This document shows positions 39,403 to 54,648 of a stretch of 64,000 nt of DNA, in pieces. Below the pieces are notes generated by a model that saw nothing but the letters and a program-made list of their open reading frames with translations, ran no database searches and was not told the origin of the DNA. The position numbers and the translations under genes were made by a program. The stretch comes from Hanleya hanleyi (taxonomy: Eukaryota > Mollusca > Polyplacophora > Lepidopleurida > Hanleyidae): positions 124,001 through 188,000 of the forward strand of contig JAVTVY010057124.1 of the NCBI GenBank assembly GCA_036873755.1, read 5' to 3'. Each line of letters opens with the position of its first letter. Positions within the stretch are counted from its first letter, which is position 1.

Positions 39403-42400
39403 CACCTTGTGTGTCTTGCAAATTTCCATTGTGTTTGAATCACATGAAAATCGTGTTGTCTTGTCAGCATCATAAATGATTTACCCGCTTTGATGACCTC
39501 ATTGTATGTCCTCTGGTTTATGTTATGCCAAATGACCCGAGTTCAAATACGCATTCGATCATTCCATCGTATGTAATCTGTGTCTCTTTTATTCCAGGGG
39601 AAGGAATTTCACATGACTAGTGTAGTTTGTCTTTTCTGTAATACAGTTAGTTCTATCAGGCCATGCGTTTCTATTTCCCAGATTCTAAGATATATTCACA
39701 TGATGTGGGCAGGTATATAACCGTACCATCAAGCGGTACAGATGAAATGCTATATGCAGATTGTAATATTGTGACAAGAGGGGAAAGTGTATATTATGTA
39801 TTCACAATCTTATCTATTATCATATATAGTAGAGAGAGAGAGAGAATTAAGGTTTAATGTCGCGTTCAGCAATATTTCAGCTATATAGCGAGAATCAAAC
39901 AAAATTCTAAGTATTCAAGTTAATAACTTAAAATTTATACAACAAACCGATCATTAGTACTGAAGGCATAGACGCCTATCTCTGACGAGAACGTGCACTT
40001 ACATACACTTGAAGATTCTTAAAGACTACTGAGTACGTATGGACCCCCATATGGCAAAATTATAAGTTAGTACTTGTGTGGGTTGGAAATGTCGATGTTA
40101 TGAGCATCATCTGGTACAATCGGCTAGTGCATGCTAAGATGAGTGTATGGAAAATTATATTTCCAAATCAAGGTTATAACTTCGATGGCTAATTAGATTT
40201 TGAAAACAAATGTTCCAGTGGTACGTCGATAATTCGAAACCGGAGATGGTCGATAATGCCCTCCCGGGAGGTCATTGAAACAAATATATAGTTATGAACT
40301 AAAATATGTCTCAGATGGCGGTCATCTTCGAAATCCAAGGTGACCAGTAATACATCATAGCTATTGAGAAATAGTCGTCGTGCTATATCCCTAAAATAAC
40401 ATTGTATCAACAGGAATCATGTATATATATATATTGTGCGGTTAATGAATTATTGGGGTCAGATGGCGGCAATCTTGAAATCCGAGATGGTCGTCGTGGC
40501 CATATGACTTGTCTATCATTTATGTGGGATTTTCTATCAATATTCTGACAAATGACCAAAAAAAATGTTGCCAAACAGATAGACCAGCGCATGATTTTCG
40601 ATGATAATATGGGCTTCTGGCGGCCATTTCGAAAAACAATTGCCGCTGTGACCTACAAAGAAAAGTTCGCGGTGACTCCATATCCAGAAATGCTTCCTAG
40701 GCCACGATGTACCTCTATGCCAAATTTTATGCTTTTATGAAAAAAAGGCACAATTTTTTCACATATTGACTGGACTAATACTAATCAGGTTAGCATAAAT
40801 TCAATCTTTCGTTAGAACAGCCGTGCTCAGCATGGTATTATGAATCAAGGGTGATGGTAGACTAATGTTCTGGTTGGACACGGCTCGCCCGTTCTTGAGC
40901 ATGGATGATTACGAAAGCGAACAGTGATTTTGACGATTTTCCAGATAACGCATTTTCAGTTTGAAGTCTTGCATACATGCATGTAAATGAAATGTATGTG
41001 AATGACAAACCTGTACACGACGGTATATGCTCAGGCAGACACCATCTCTACATTAACACTTGATTCAGCTGAATCGTTGCTTTATAGTTGACGTTAGGAG
41101 ATTACAGGCATCGAAAAGAATATGTGTTCTATGGTAGTTTGCACGAACTCAGACGCCGCCTTGACATGTCATATATTAGAAAGATATTCCTCGCGTGTCA
41201 ATCCATTTTACCGGAATGTCTCTAGCACCATCAGCGAACACTTTGACGTACGAAACAATAATCATGTTAACGGGTAGCGAACAGAGTGATATCGTTTCAA
41301 CGGAACACACTAGCCAATCAATGATGAAGTGCTGAACCAGTTTAAAACGATAAATTTGAGTAAAGAACGCCAGCACTCGTAATATTAGCCATGAGCAAAT
41401 ACTTAAATCTTGATTCCCTCGAACCTGAATTTGACAAAATCAGGTAGCCTACCAGACCGTTATTACGACTTCATCAGTGCACTGTCTGACACCTGTCAAT
41501 TAGCGGACAGTGGTCCAGAGTTCCATGGTCCTAACTGCAATCCATTACAATATTTTCAGGCGGTAACCAGGAATGTGTTTCCACAAATCCACTAAATGTA
41601 GCACATGCATCAGAATTGATACATTAACGATGTTCAGACATGGAACCAACATGGCCTGAGTGGTATGGTGTGTATACCTGGGAAGGCAAGGGGGGGGGGG
41701 GGGGTTCTAGTGTTTTTGCTAATAATTTTGTTATCCTTGCTAGGAAGCTGACATTTACCACACTATTTCTTCGGTTACGCCCCAATGGAAAATGAAACAG
41801 ATCGGTGCTGATCAAAATGTTACATCTTTTTTTTTTTTCCTAAAATGTTAACCCTATCTGGCTTGGGCTTCTTGAGACCTTACCCCTTGAGCTAGGGGGC
41901 TGAAACTTATCACTTATACAATATATGGCCGCCTTGATGACGTCACAGTTACGTCATTTTCAACAAAACGGCATTTTTTGGTCGATTTTCCAGTCAGAAT
42001 TTCCGAATTTTTACCCCCCGAGTGGAGGATTATGGGTAAATTCGATATGGCGGCCAGAAAATGTTTTCGTCATTTTTCTTCAAAATTTCTGCTTTTCCGC
42101 GAGGAAAAGTGGGCAAAAACTATCTTATTTCAAATCACATTAATATTTACTAATTTATCATGCAGTTTTTACGAAGAAATTGCAGAAATGAAAAATTCGA
42201 AAATTTTGACCGAAAAATCGACTAAAAATGTCGTTTTTGAAAATGACGTCACTGTGACGTCATCAAAGCTGCTATTTTTTACACTTTCTGGTAGAGCCTG
42301 ACCCAAGGCTATAATGTGTTAAGTTTCAGCCCCGTGCCTCAACGGGTAAGAAAATAATTGGGGTTGCGAAGGGGGGGGGGGGCAGTATTTTGCTTTCGGG

Positions 42401-45400
42401 CAAATGCAAGTCTCAACATCTTTTGACGAAGGGCGATACAACATCAATGTGTATTTAGGACAGTGTATGCATTGGGAGTTATACCCTATACGTACATGGT
42501 TACACAGTATAGACTCTTATAGTATGATAACATGGTATAGGCCCATAGCCTTTGTCATGGTATAGCGGGAGAGAGTAAGAGAGAGAGGGAGAGAGAGAAT
42601 TAAGGTTTAACGTGAGGTTCAGCAATATTTCAGCTATATATCGACGATCAAACAAAGTTTTGAGTATTCTAACAAAAACAAGTTAACCCAGCAATCCAGA
42701 AATAATCAACAAAACACACCAAAAGACATGCATCTACATTAAAACTTATGCAACAAACCGATTTCTTTCAGATAACCTAAAATAGTCTTCTTTTACCCGA
42801 CTAAAAAAATCTTCTAGAGTAGCTGCTCGTTAAAAAGAATCTCTACGTCTCCCGCAGAATTTTAACATGTAAGATGGCTGTCACGACATCCGTCGATCGT
42901 TTCTGAATGAGACGACAATTCGGGACTTGTCTGGACATTCCCGAAACGTCATTAACTCGGGGGCAAGTAAGCCTCAACACGACCGAACCCCATCAATTAA
43001 GTATGCCAATTCAGCGGTTCTAGAGAATATCTTTACGTGTTTTCCAAGATGGCAGCAGAGGCTTTGGACCAATCTGTTTCATATGCATTACAGTTATAAA
43101 TTGGCCCTAACCATAATGTGAAGTTTCGGTTTAATCTATCCTGCGGTGTGAACCGAGCGAAGGTCACAAAATCTGGAGCAATAATACAAAAAATAATACC
43201 ATGTTTCTAGCCCCTGGCTTGAAATCCTAATTCAGCCTACTTGTATCCAGCTATGGAAGGAATCTGTACGCCGAGTATTCGATGGCCATCAATTAGTTCC
43301 AGTAAGCAATATGATTGATCGTAAACTAATTCTCAAATAGAACATCGGATGGCCACATCATCAAAGCGAAATGTTACATGTCCAGACTTCACATATAACG
43401 TGTTTCTTTCTAATACATCTGGATCTTTGTGCACGTATATGAAATATGGATCTTTGTACACGTATATGAAATATTAATGGCCGAATTATATATGGCCTAT
43501 TTATAGTATTATTGGATGATAACGCCCCCTGGGTGATAACGCCCCCACCCCACTTTCTACACTACCGCCGAAACGACGAAAAAGTAGTCGCTGACACTTT
43601 ATGTCTTTATATTTTATCACATTGGTTTCATTCTGAGCCAATTTGCATATCCCTCTGAGGAGGGGAGCATAGCCGTATAAACATATGGCGCTCACGAGAG
43701 TTTGACCTACAAATTGCGTTTTCTTAGTATTTCTTCAAAATTTATGCATTTTCACGCATACACGTGCACCGACTTAATTTAGCCATTTTGATGATTTATC
43801 ATGTAGCCTTTCCAAAAACAATAGCACAACTACAGATTTTGGTAAATCTGGCAGAATAATCGACCATGACATGCATTTTAGAATATCATGTCGCTGTGAC
43901 GTCGGAATACGGAATCGCTGATATTAGGTCAAGTGCGGGCTTTTAGGAAATTGTAAGAGAAATAACCGAGCTACTACCTGTTTTTCAGCATATGTTTGAG
44001 ACGCTCGCGAAGATATTGCGGTGTATATTTGCATTCTAAAAACGAATGTCAGGATCTGCCAACTATGTCTCTTTAATGCATTGTTACATACATAGGGTAA
44101 TGATATACATTTTCAGCGTCAATTCACACGTTATCCCATCATAGTTCCAGGAGTAAGTCGAAATTGTGTGCCTTTCGTCTGACCAAATTTTGATCTACAT
44201 TACGTTGATTTGCTGCAGGATTGTGTAGACGAGAGCTCAATAACTCAGACTATAGAGGTAGCTCTATGGAATATATACATTACTATGATTTTGCGGATAT
44301 GAAATCGTAATCGCGGAGAACAGAATTTCCAAGTGACACTTCCGGTCACGCCTGGGATGGCGTGGATTCTATTAGGTACTATTCAAAATGATTTTTGTCT
44401 AGAGTTCTATAGGTATAAACGGCACCATGTCATATCGTAACACGAACTATTCTACTCTGTTACATCGCATATTGCCATCCATGTTTGTTTGTTATCACCA
44501 TATGTCGTAACCTTAGAATTTAGGCTCTCCATGTAACATATCAGGCTGACAGTGTTCAATACTGAAGAACGAACATGAAATGCTATGTTTAAAATACTAT
44601 AGATGATCTTGATTATTTAAAGCACAGTTGGAGCAGTTGTGGTACCTGATTATCATAACTCAAGACTGGCATGATAAATACCGTTATATGTGTATCCCCA
44701 GACGGCTATGTAATGACCTCCCATCATGCAAATAACAGATCCATACATCGACCAAGGTAAAACAGGTTATCCTTCCCCAAGACATATACATGACTTATAG
44801 TGATAATGATGCAAACGTGCGACTGACACCATTAATCATTGTGTATCGAGAAAGTGGACCAGCGGATCCCAGTTCCAAGCCGACCATAAATGTCGTGTGA
44901 CATATTTGTATTATATAAAGATCGATGATAATATAATAATCACTTGGACAACTCGTGATCGACAGTCTTGGATTTATATGAATCCGATTCGGGCAAAGGG
45001 TAGCATATACACCGTCCCTAACGGCGCATATTTTTTCCTAAAACAAACGTATGTTAACATAGCAATCATTGTCAACTTCTGTGTGAGACAAGGATGACAT
45101 TATTCCTCAATGTACGATTATTATGTAGAGGGCCCTACAGTTTCCAAGTTAAGCTGATCGCCAACTTATGAACTTCAGCTGGTGCAGACGGAAAAAACTT
45201 AGCTGTTATGAAAATGTTTATGTCCTTATTTTGTTCCTAATTTTTTTTTTTTTTTTATCAACCTAGTTTTCTCCGTTATTTTGATGGGTCTTTTCGCAGT
45301 CTGCTGCACGGAAATGACTACAGTGGGGGAATTTTTCTCTCATCTCAGCATGAGAGTTTGGTTTATAATGGGCGAAATGCAAGTGTTTGTTTACTTTCCT

Positions 45401-45777
45401 GAGTTCACCTGTAGCCTTAACACAATGAATTACTCGATTTACGAGAAAACTACATGGCAGAAAATCATCTCATAAACTTAATAGCAGCTGATATTTTCAA
45501 GGAGATACATTTTTAACCTGCTTTCATAAGAAGATCAACCTGCACAGTTCTAAAATGCAATAATATTAGCTGTACGTATATAAAACTAACATTTTAATTA
45601 TATAATTAAATAATGAATATTCCGGGGCTTCAATGCCACAATTTGTTGATATAAGTAGACATATGCAGGTCACCTTTTTCGGAACCTACCGAAAACTATT
45701 CACTGTCCGCTTAGTTCCTGTCACGACTGTTCGACAAGGCTTTACAATTCAGCTTGCATCAGCTTCTAATTGGCCGT
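39403..45777 (+). repeat. 6.4-kb direct duplication, copy 1
   Basis: Starts CACCTTGTGTGTCTTGC and ends ATTGGCCGT. It corresponds to 56643-63054 in the same orientation, with a few percent substitutions and small indels by eye. No terminal repeats at its ends and no convincing coding sequence. It includes a TTAA MITE and two copies of the GTTTAA...CAGCTATATA motif (about 39830 and 42580). Confidence 0.93.
41852..42400. mobile_element. TTAA MITE inside duplication copy 1, right end deleted
   Basis: TTAA 41848-41851, then CCCTATCTGGCTTGGGC. Inner inverted halves carry TGATGACGTCACAGTTACGTC on one side and GACGTCACTGTGACGTCATC on the other, with TTTGGTCGATTTT and AAAATCGACTAAAA. The terminal CCAGGATAGATAGGGTTAA seen in the other copy is missing. 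Confidence 0.8.
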
Positions 45778-48479
45778 CCAGTGTGGGATTCGAATGAAAC
45801 TTGACCAGTTTTTCAGCACTAGAATCTGTGCTATACTAGGACAGTGTAATCCCAATCTATCGAAAATATTGTCAGGTTTTTATTATCAAATGTACTCCGA
45901 ACTCCATTTTATGCCGAACGGTAACCCCAACCAATCATTTCTATCCTGACATGACGACAAACGGACACTGGGTGATATTCGACGGCTTTTCTCGATGTTA
46001 TTTGTATAGACGATTGAAGTTACCGCAACCTTGGATTAGGACCGCTGTTATCCTTCCGTTTAGGTTGAAACTAAGCACACTGAGTTTCTTTCCTCAAGTT
46101 CGACATAAAAATCCAAGAAAGGTATCCTGAAGACGTCATAATCTATGGGGGGGGGGGAATTCTAAACCGATTTTATGAGTTTCCAATTTATGCCATTTTG
46201 GCATATATTTAAAAATTAATTAATTAGAAAAAGTTAGAAAACAATTAACTGTCGTTTAATAGATTGTTTGGAAAATGGCGAAAACGTGTTGTCATGTACA
46301 TCCCGATCGGCGCCGTTTTAATTTACCTACACTGAGAGAAATAAGGTAGACACAATGACCATTTGTGGGTGGTCCAGAGCCAGGACCACCGAAATGGGTT
46401 CCCCTGACCAACATTGCAATCCTAATTTATTACATCGTTTGTAAATATGACCCCATTGTCTGGTAAATCGGACTGACCACACACTCGTAGTCCGCCTGAC
46501 TAGCTAGATAGTCAACGTGGTCAACCTGTGAGTCCAACGCGATATTACTGACATGACAACGTGAGTGATGACGGATATCGGCTGATATGTGCACGTTATT
46601 GTGCGCCTTTGTATCGTCTGCTGCGTCACCAATTTCATTTGCAGAAAGCAGAGTTGGCAAATGTTATACGGCGCAAGGGAAATATGTGCTTGCAAACCAG
46701 AAGCTAGTCTAGTTAATTATTTTGAAAAAGCTGTAGGATATATTCATCTGAGTAGCCAGAAACGTTTCGATCAAGCCATGACCAGGAGATGTAGAATCGG
46801 CCATATACACGAATAACTAACATTTACTAAAAAAAGGAACCAGCTGGAAGGTGTATGCCATGCCACGAAACAGAGTGAAACATATTCTGATCGACAGTAT
46901 AGATTTTAAGAGATTTTTTGTATCAAGCAGTAATTTGGAAGATCTGTTTAGTAGGGTAAAAGAAGACTGTGTTTTAAGTTATTTGAGAGAAATCGTTTTT
47001 TTGCATAAGTTGTAATGTATGTACATGCTTTTGGTGTGTTGTGTTGATTATTGCTGGATTGCTGGGTTGCTGACTTGTTTTTGTGGAAATAGAACTTTAT
47101 TTGATTGTCGCTATATAGCTAAAATATTGCGGAACGGGACGGTAAATCTTAATTCTCTCTCTCCTACCTCAACGCGGTCATTTTGACCATCTTATTTTTC
47201 TCAGTGTACGATGCCCTGCTCTGGTGCCATGCAACTTGAAAATTATCCAGATATGATCAGCTATAACGTGACGAAGATTCTGCTATAATTTTGGTGCGTT
47301 CAGTAACACCAAAGATGAGATAAGTATAATAGACAAGAAGCACAATCGACCACAATAATTAACTTAGTTTCCAAGGTTAAAATATATCGTGGTTGGATTT
47401 TCATTGGCATGGTTAAAGCGAATACACTAATAGAGCATTCTTTCTTTATTTGTTACGCTCCATTTGAATAATATCCACTTATGTTTAGCGTGACATGTCA
47501 TTAGTATCACCGTCCACTCTATGACATTGATATACTAGTAATTGCTAGTAATGGCAAATAATATAATGACCGATTCGGTGCAGCTGTACAGAGATTCAAT
47601 TAGTCATTCTAGTGGCATCCTGTTGACGCAGGCAGTAACACCAGAACTAGAAGCACGAGACTGAAACATTTGCAGATAAATTTCAAACAGACGATTTTCA
47701 ATCTTGTGTGCAGATTGCCTTTGGATGGACTCGCCCACGATGTCAAATCAGACTCTCACCTTAGCAACGCTACATTAAAGAATGACCACATTGTAAATAT
47801 GGATTTTACTATAACCATCATTTCCTTCACTGAACATTGTTTTCGATAAACACCTATGGAATCAGACCGTAATAGTGACGGCTTTTCCCCGTTTGTTAAT
47901 AATTACTGTCAGCGCAATTCTGCATGTCAATTATATATGATCACTTCTCATCTTTCACATAGCATCCCTAACTGACATGACGTTAAAGACAGGTAGTTCA
48001 TCAAACATTCCAAAATCAGACAAGCACGAATAACAGACATACCACCGACATTATTCCCATGGACGGACAGCTTCATCCCCTTGCCCTCTGAGCTATATTA
48101 TGAATACAGAGGCACCGATGGTTCAAGGATTGATTTACATGTACTACAAATAAGATATACCATCTTCCAAATTCGTCAGCCTTCTTCTGCCAACTTATTC
48201 CGCATTCCACGTCTCATTTCGTCACACCCATTTCGTTTTAGTCCAGTGTCTGCACTGGAGGTGTTGCATTATAATTAGTCGTGCACTTTAGGAAACAGGA
48301 TGGGCATAACAGAGATGAAATTCTGTAGTTACTGTGGAAATGGTTAAAGCTTGCCCTGTCAAAATGAATGACGCTCATATTATCTTGTACGCTGGATACA
48401 TATCCAATGACTAGATGCTATACATTTGTCCACCTCGCGAATGGATCATGTTGTTAAAACTATTGTTATGCAGTTGACA
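45778..48479. other. Unassigned stretch between repeats
   Basis: No gene supported. An inverted copy of the CAGCTATATAG...GTTTAA motif, next to a short TC-rich run, lies at about 47100-47165. Confidence 0.6.
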
Positions 48480-48790
48480 TTTTTTTCGTGTCAGCTGTAT
48501 GGATTCGCTGAGGTAACGAAGTGTGACGTACTAATATTGAGGTCACGGTCAAAGGTCACTTGGACACCATAATTGGAAAGTCATTAAACATCTTAATTTT
48601 TGGCGTCAGTTGACACCCAGATCATGAAACCATTGCAACTTGGTGTCAGTACATGCATTTGGCGAGACGATGTGTCACGTTCCAAAATTGAGGTCAAAGG
48701 TCATGGCCACTGTAATCCCCAAATTCGGAAATCATTAAAATCACAATTTCTTCGTGTTGGGGGATAGCAGAGGAGACGATGTGTTCTGCG
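48480..48790 (-). repeat. Single inverted copy of the AGGTCA-rich repeat
   Basis: ATTGAGGTCACGGTCAAAGG (from 48537) and AGGTCAAAGGTCA (48691-48703), with GATGTGTCACGTTCCAAAAT between, are the complement of the 14.7-16.2 kb array unit. Confidence 0.8.
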
Positions 48791-49572
48791 GGAGTACATA
48801 TATAAACTGAAGTCAATTTTGGGGTCTTGTTGATTTTGGGTTCAGTGTGACTCAGCTGATCCTCTTATGTTGGGTGTTATACTGAAAATGAAAAAAAGAA
48901 ATCATACACAATAATGAATTTTAGGATGATGTACAGGTATACACGTAACTTATTTGGATGACACAGTACGACTTACCAGTATTGAGGTCTGGGGAAAACC
49001 GCCCCAGTGCTAGATGATAGTGCTGAAAATCATAGCCCGGTAACTGTCAGGTCGCTGTTCTGTGCTGATCAATTAGTGTCGAGAGTGACATTGACCGATT
49101 GTAGACAAATTTACGGGCAGGGCATAAGCTCGTCGTGAGTTGGCCCTGATGCAAAAATAGCGAAAGATAAAATTGTAGATATTGCTCCTACACGTTTCAT
49201 TTTATAGCTTTGTGGACATTTGAAAAATATGGTGTGGATACTGCCCCCCCCCCCAACAGTTTCTACGCTTGTGATAGTCGGAAATCATGATGGTGTTAGT
49301 ATCTTTAGACGATACAATATCCGTGTATGCATGCGTAATGTGCCTGTAAGCGAGAACAACTCGTCAGATGATTATCTTCAGCCGCTATTGATATAATGTA
49401 TGCCCGACAACGATTTCATTGTCATACAGGAAAGTGTTTTGAGTATAAAGCTATGAAGATTGGACTTTCGTGCAGTTATGAACTAATAATATGAACAATT
49501 AGAACCGGTTATGTGGATATATAATTGGAAACAGTCTGGCGTTACAGCACAGACCTCTTGCCTTCAAAAGGT
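48791..49572. other. Unassigned stretch
   Basis: Nothing recognised. Confidence 0.6.
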
Positions 49573-49660
49573 TGAGTGAGTGAGTGAGTGAGTGAGTGAA
49601 TAGGGTTTAACGTCGCTTTCAACATTTTTTCAGCTATATCACGACGGGGAAGGGAGGGGA
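49573..49660 (+). repeat. GAGTGAGTGAG ... CAGCTATATCACGACGGGG short interspersed motif
   Basis: (GAGT)n followed by GAATAGGGTTTAACGTCGC and TTTTCAGCTATATCACGACG. From general knowledge this phrase is widespread in molluscan genomes as the tail of short interspersed repeats. Related (AG)n forms occur near 39830, 42580, 57075 and 59905, and an inverted one near 47130. Confidence 0.7.
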
Positions 49661-52600
49661 GGGGGAGGGGCAGGGATACCTACTTGTAACAGAGCAGATC
49701 TAATGCTGCCATTTTATAGTGCTGTCCCACTGAAATATCATGCCGTATCAAAAGGTTGATGGAACAGTATTCATTAAAGGGGGATTACGCGAAAACGTCA
49801 GAGATGAATATAGGTTTGAAAAAAGAGTGAAAACTGTCAAGAATGACATGGCTTTGGTGCGAATTTCTGCCTTACTAAGCGTTTTTAAAGAGCATCCGAT
49901 TTAACACGATAATACATTATAAATACGCGATGTTATTGACATCACAGCAGTCTCGATTTTCGGCTCATACGCCTTTTCAAAACACAGATATTTCGAATAA
50001 CGAGCATTTATATGCTGGTCAAATTTACCATTGGTTACAAACACAAATACGACAAGATCAAACAAATATACTACCATACGTCAGATGCAAACATGATAAA
50101 AGTTACAAGTCGTATTAATAACATTGGGGTTTAAAGTGATATACATTAAATTCTCTCTTTGAATCGACTTGCAACAAGGGATTAAAGATACCCAACCGTG
50201 TAACACGGTCCTTCAGCGAATGACCTACATTATACAATTGTAACACATTCACAGCAAGCTATTAACTATTATCGGATAATTATACGAACAAAGTGTAAAG
50301 ACGTGGTTGCTAGATCTTATGCTCACTGTTTGTTGAGTTCCGGTAGCATCCGTTAATAGACCTCCACCCTCACACCCGCACCGACCAAGACGTATCATAC
50401 CCAAATAATACCACTGGTGCCTTCTTTGTGCGTGCATTATATGCAATATATTTCCTCGCTTGTATATGACATGCAAACATCTGATTGAATTCTGTCGCAT
50501 TATTTCACAAGTGACGTATTGGATTGCGTAATATCGTTAACAATGTTCCTTTCTGTAGCGCTTATATATATGGATCTATTTAGTCAGTTGTGCGTATCGT
50601 TTGAGAAGCATACAACTATATTCCGTGACACATTGTATGACAGATGTGTTTCATTTGTATGATGGATTTGAGAAAGAAAAAAAATACACCAGAAGGATAA
50701 CACGCGCCAGATGCCATTGTGGGAACTGTGTGGTTACACTTATAGAAATCAATTCCAGCTCAAGTCGATAAAAACCAAACCAGAAATATAAATCTGCTGA
50801 TTAGTGTTGGCAATTCATATTGAGACTGGTATTACGATACTGAACCTTTGCTATTTTGTGATCGAATGCGATATAAGCACGAGTGTTCATCTGAAAAAAT
50901 ATCCACAATTGTATTGACAGGGTATCTTGATGATATACCAGACACTCCATCTGATCATACTCATTGATGACATTTTCAAAAGATTTTTTTCTCATTCGTA
51001 ATGAGCAATGATGTTCAGGTTACCTGGCTATCGATCCCATGGCTCATCACTTCAAGGATTATCATAGAATTCCGAAAACGTTTGACAGAGATAAACATTT
51101 TGTATGGACAACGGCTGTTAACCGGACATCTGATTCGATGCATACATATATCAGGTCGGACGTTGTTGATATTAAACACATCTACTCTCATGATTAATCT
51201 CCTAGGCATATCAGTCTACAACCACGGACTGGCATTGATACTGTTAAAGGGAAACATGATAGTGCGTATGAAGCAGCCAACATATATTAAATAATATTTT
51301 GCAGTGAGTATATCAAGTATCGGATATTTAATTTTACGGTATTTGACGGATGTTCCACCTTCGATTTGTCTCTCCTTACGCCGGCAAAAAATCTTGACGA
51401 TTTTAAACCATAATGTAAAAAAAAAAACAGCAACTGATTGAAATGTTAATACCTTATCTTGGAAACATAAAATACATGGGAGAAAAACGGGTGCAAATGT
51501 TACGAGACAACCTGCGTTGTTAAGAAATCAACAGTTTGAATTATTGAAGAGCAATCAGCAAAATCGGGATAAATACCGGTCCCCACTTCAATGATGGTAA
51601 ACATATGTTCATCTCAAATCGCCTAGTTCAATCAGGGTTGATTGTTTTTCGCTATGTATTTAACGCTATTCGTCTCGTATTTGATTTTTCTACTTTATGA
51701 AGTTGTATTATGTAATATATTGATCAAATCGCACCCAAGGTGTATACGCAGACAAGCGTGTCTGAAAAAAATGTGCTTTCTTGTAAACGACGCGTTTGAT
51801 GAAAATGGTACGCTAACCGAGGGCTTTAGATGACACGAATATCAGTTGTTTGCATCGAATCACTAGCTTCACCCGCTGAATTGCTGGCTGCCTACACACG
51901 CAGAGCCAGCTTGTGGTTGCGTGTACATACCGATTTCTCTACATCGATTCCTGTATGTAATTCCCGTCAAGCCGGTACTAGGGACCGTGCAGTCACGACA
52001 TCAATTAAGGTGTCTACAGAAACATATACAATGAAAGCGTGGCCGTTAACTATTCTCAAACTCGAGATATCGCCATCATCCCTGGGAAGTCTTCGGTTAT
52101 GATGTCAGAATTTTGCACGAGGGCCTGGCCTTCTTAAATGCAGGGACTACTTATATATAATATGGGGTAATCTCTCATTCCACTAGTGAGCAACTGCTGT
52201 CGATTAGCTTCAGGGTGTCAGATTTTTTCAGCTGATGGCAATAGATTCTGGACAGCATTCCGCACGTTAGAGCACGTGCTTAGCTTCCTACTGAAGAGAG
52301 GTTCGGTATGATGCAGCTTCGTTCATCCATGTATCGGTTTACCAGCTTTGAGGTTTGGTAAGGGATACACCATATGTTAACTGCAAGTCAATCACAAGTT
52401 TGTTATACTGTACCTGAAGGAATGAATGATTTATGATTATTCACTCACAAGGTAATTAGGCCTAGACGTGGAATTTTCAGGTGACATGCAATTGATTGTT
52501 GGTACCATTATTCCAAAAGTTGCTGGAATGAATTGCACGCTCCATGATCAAAACTATGGAAACCGTACTTATATAACCTAAACTTATGCGGAAGTTAATG

Positions 52601-54644
52601 TACATAAGACGTGAAGATGCAGATATTACGGCAGACGCAACACAGGCCGTTTTCTGTCGGACTGACGCAACATATCCACAATGATTCAGTCAACCGCTGG
52701 ATATAGCGTTGTTCATCGGGGTAAATGGAAACATTATAATGGAATACATTAAAGGGAATAATCACTTTGTTAGGAATCACTGCACAGCTGTCTAATGATC
52801 AATCAGTGTATCAAGTAGATATATCTCATAAGTTGTGTAATAATTCGCCAATTCCGATATACACTACCCATGCATTGATTATGCATTGTGCCACTTTTAA
52901 TAAATAAGTGGAGACTACGTTTTATTTCGAGTAGGCTCATGATTGCCGATCTTCTGTATCCAGATGAGACTCTGTCCTTTGTTTACAGGGGTGTAGTTGC
53001 TTGAAGTGCGTTGCACAATTATTCGGTCAACCATTCGAGGTGTTACGAAGACCCGGCCGGTTTATGGTGCATTGATGATATTACTCAAAGACGTAATTCA
53101 CATAAAATACATTGAATTTCATCTGAAGTGAAGATCAATGGGCCATACTGTGCGATGATCGAGGTTCCGAGAGTCGAAAATGACCATAATCGCTTTACGA
53201 GAAAATACCAAAACCATAAATGACATAGTATTCCTTTTATATTTATATGATATTGGAAGTTGTTTTGGAATACAAAGTGAAAGTGTTAAAGTTATCTTGG
53301 TATACTTATTGTGTCGATAACCAACTCGTAACGTAATATATCAAATATACTTCGGACAAGTTATAATATGAGTTAGCTGGAAAAGTTATGATCTTTTCAT
53401 GATATTTCAGTTTGAGTACAATTAAAAAGAAATACAAAATAAATATTCCGAAACAACCAGTCAATAGCTACTTAATGAGATTGGACGACCCGGTCTTTAT
53501 ACATCATGGCTTGGAAAATATTCGGCATACTTTCGCAGTACTGTAAACACTTATCTCGACGGGATTATGCGCCATGTTTACGTTTCCATAGTTTGAATGG
53601 TTGATGGAATAAACAAGTCAACTGTTCACCCGTGGTGTAAATTTCATTACAAAAGGTCCTGGTGTGAGGGGTCGAAGTCCCCGGAGCATTCCCCTGTATT
53701 TACATATCCACTTCGGTTTATTTTGGGTTGGAAACGATATCTGATTGACATTGGCGGCATGGCGTCTGCAATGGGCTTGATCACAGCTCAATCTTGGCTA
53801 AGAAGCAGCTATGCTGATGACTGAACGTGCGTTGAAAAGTCAGTGGTTTCCAGAACCCAATCTCCAAAGGTAAAAACAGTAATTACTGGAGTTTACGCTA
53901 TAGCATTTGATATTCAGGGTTTGCTGTCGGGATAGAAAGCCGTCCCTGGAGCTACCTGCGACTACTGGTCATCCATATAGATCCACGAAACTTTTCCAAC
54001 GTCTGGCTCGACTCAGAATTGCTGGTTATCAAAGGAACTAGGACGGATTTAACCTTGTCACCCAACAGAGCTTCATTCATGTTTTGTTCGGCTAACAAGT
54101 AAACCAGTAGAGGTCAGAAGAGATGAATCAGCGGGAAACGACAGAAACTTGATGGCGGAAGAGCAATGTCAGGTTTGAGAGAAAGGTCCGCCGTCGGGTT
54201 CGTAGATGAGGTTATCGCAAAGTCGCCAGAAAATTTCGAAAGAAACCGGATCAATCAGATTTCCGCCGCTAAAAAAATTATTTGGCATGGGCTGCGTTTT
54301 GTACCAATTATATTATGCCCGCTAACGTGTTCTGAATGCCGAGGAAATCTAATAATGAACCTTCGTATATTGGCGTCAGATTCGACATGCAAGATACAGC
54401 TGGGGTAGTTCATAAAGAATTACAATTATTGTACGTCCGCGATCTTGTCAAGGTGATTGATGTAGCTCCAGAACACAACTATCAAGTAAAACTGAAATAT
54501 TGATCAACAGAAGCTGATATTCTGACAAAGAGACTTTGCTGCTTTCAGGATTCCCGTATTTTTGTCTCCATACAAAAGAATTACACCATGTCCAATTATT
54601 GAAATGCAACTCAGTGACCTGTTCAATCGACCCATAGCTACGGG
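49661..54644. other. Unassigned AT-rich stretch
   Basis: About 5 kb with only short ORFs lacking motifs; no repeats that I could recognise. Confidence 0.55.
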
Positions 54645-54648
54645 TTAA

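Noticed and set aside
39663..45475. Short ORFs conserved between the two 6.4-kb copies
   Set aside because: Conservation is simply that of the duplicated DNA; substitutions and indels fall equally in and out of the frames, and none has a motif.
51642..52102. Two adjacent plus-strand ORFs, the first with a hydrophobic N-terminus
   Set aside because: AT-rich composition alone yields such frames; no start context, splice signals or family motif.
53640..53700. tRNA-like T-arm (GGGGTCGAAGTCCCC)
   Set aside because: No matching A-box, acceptor stem or anticodon arm upstream.
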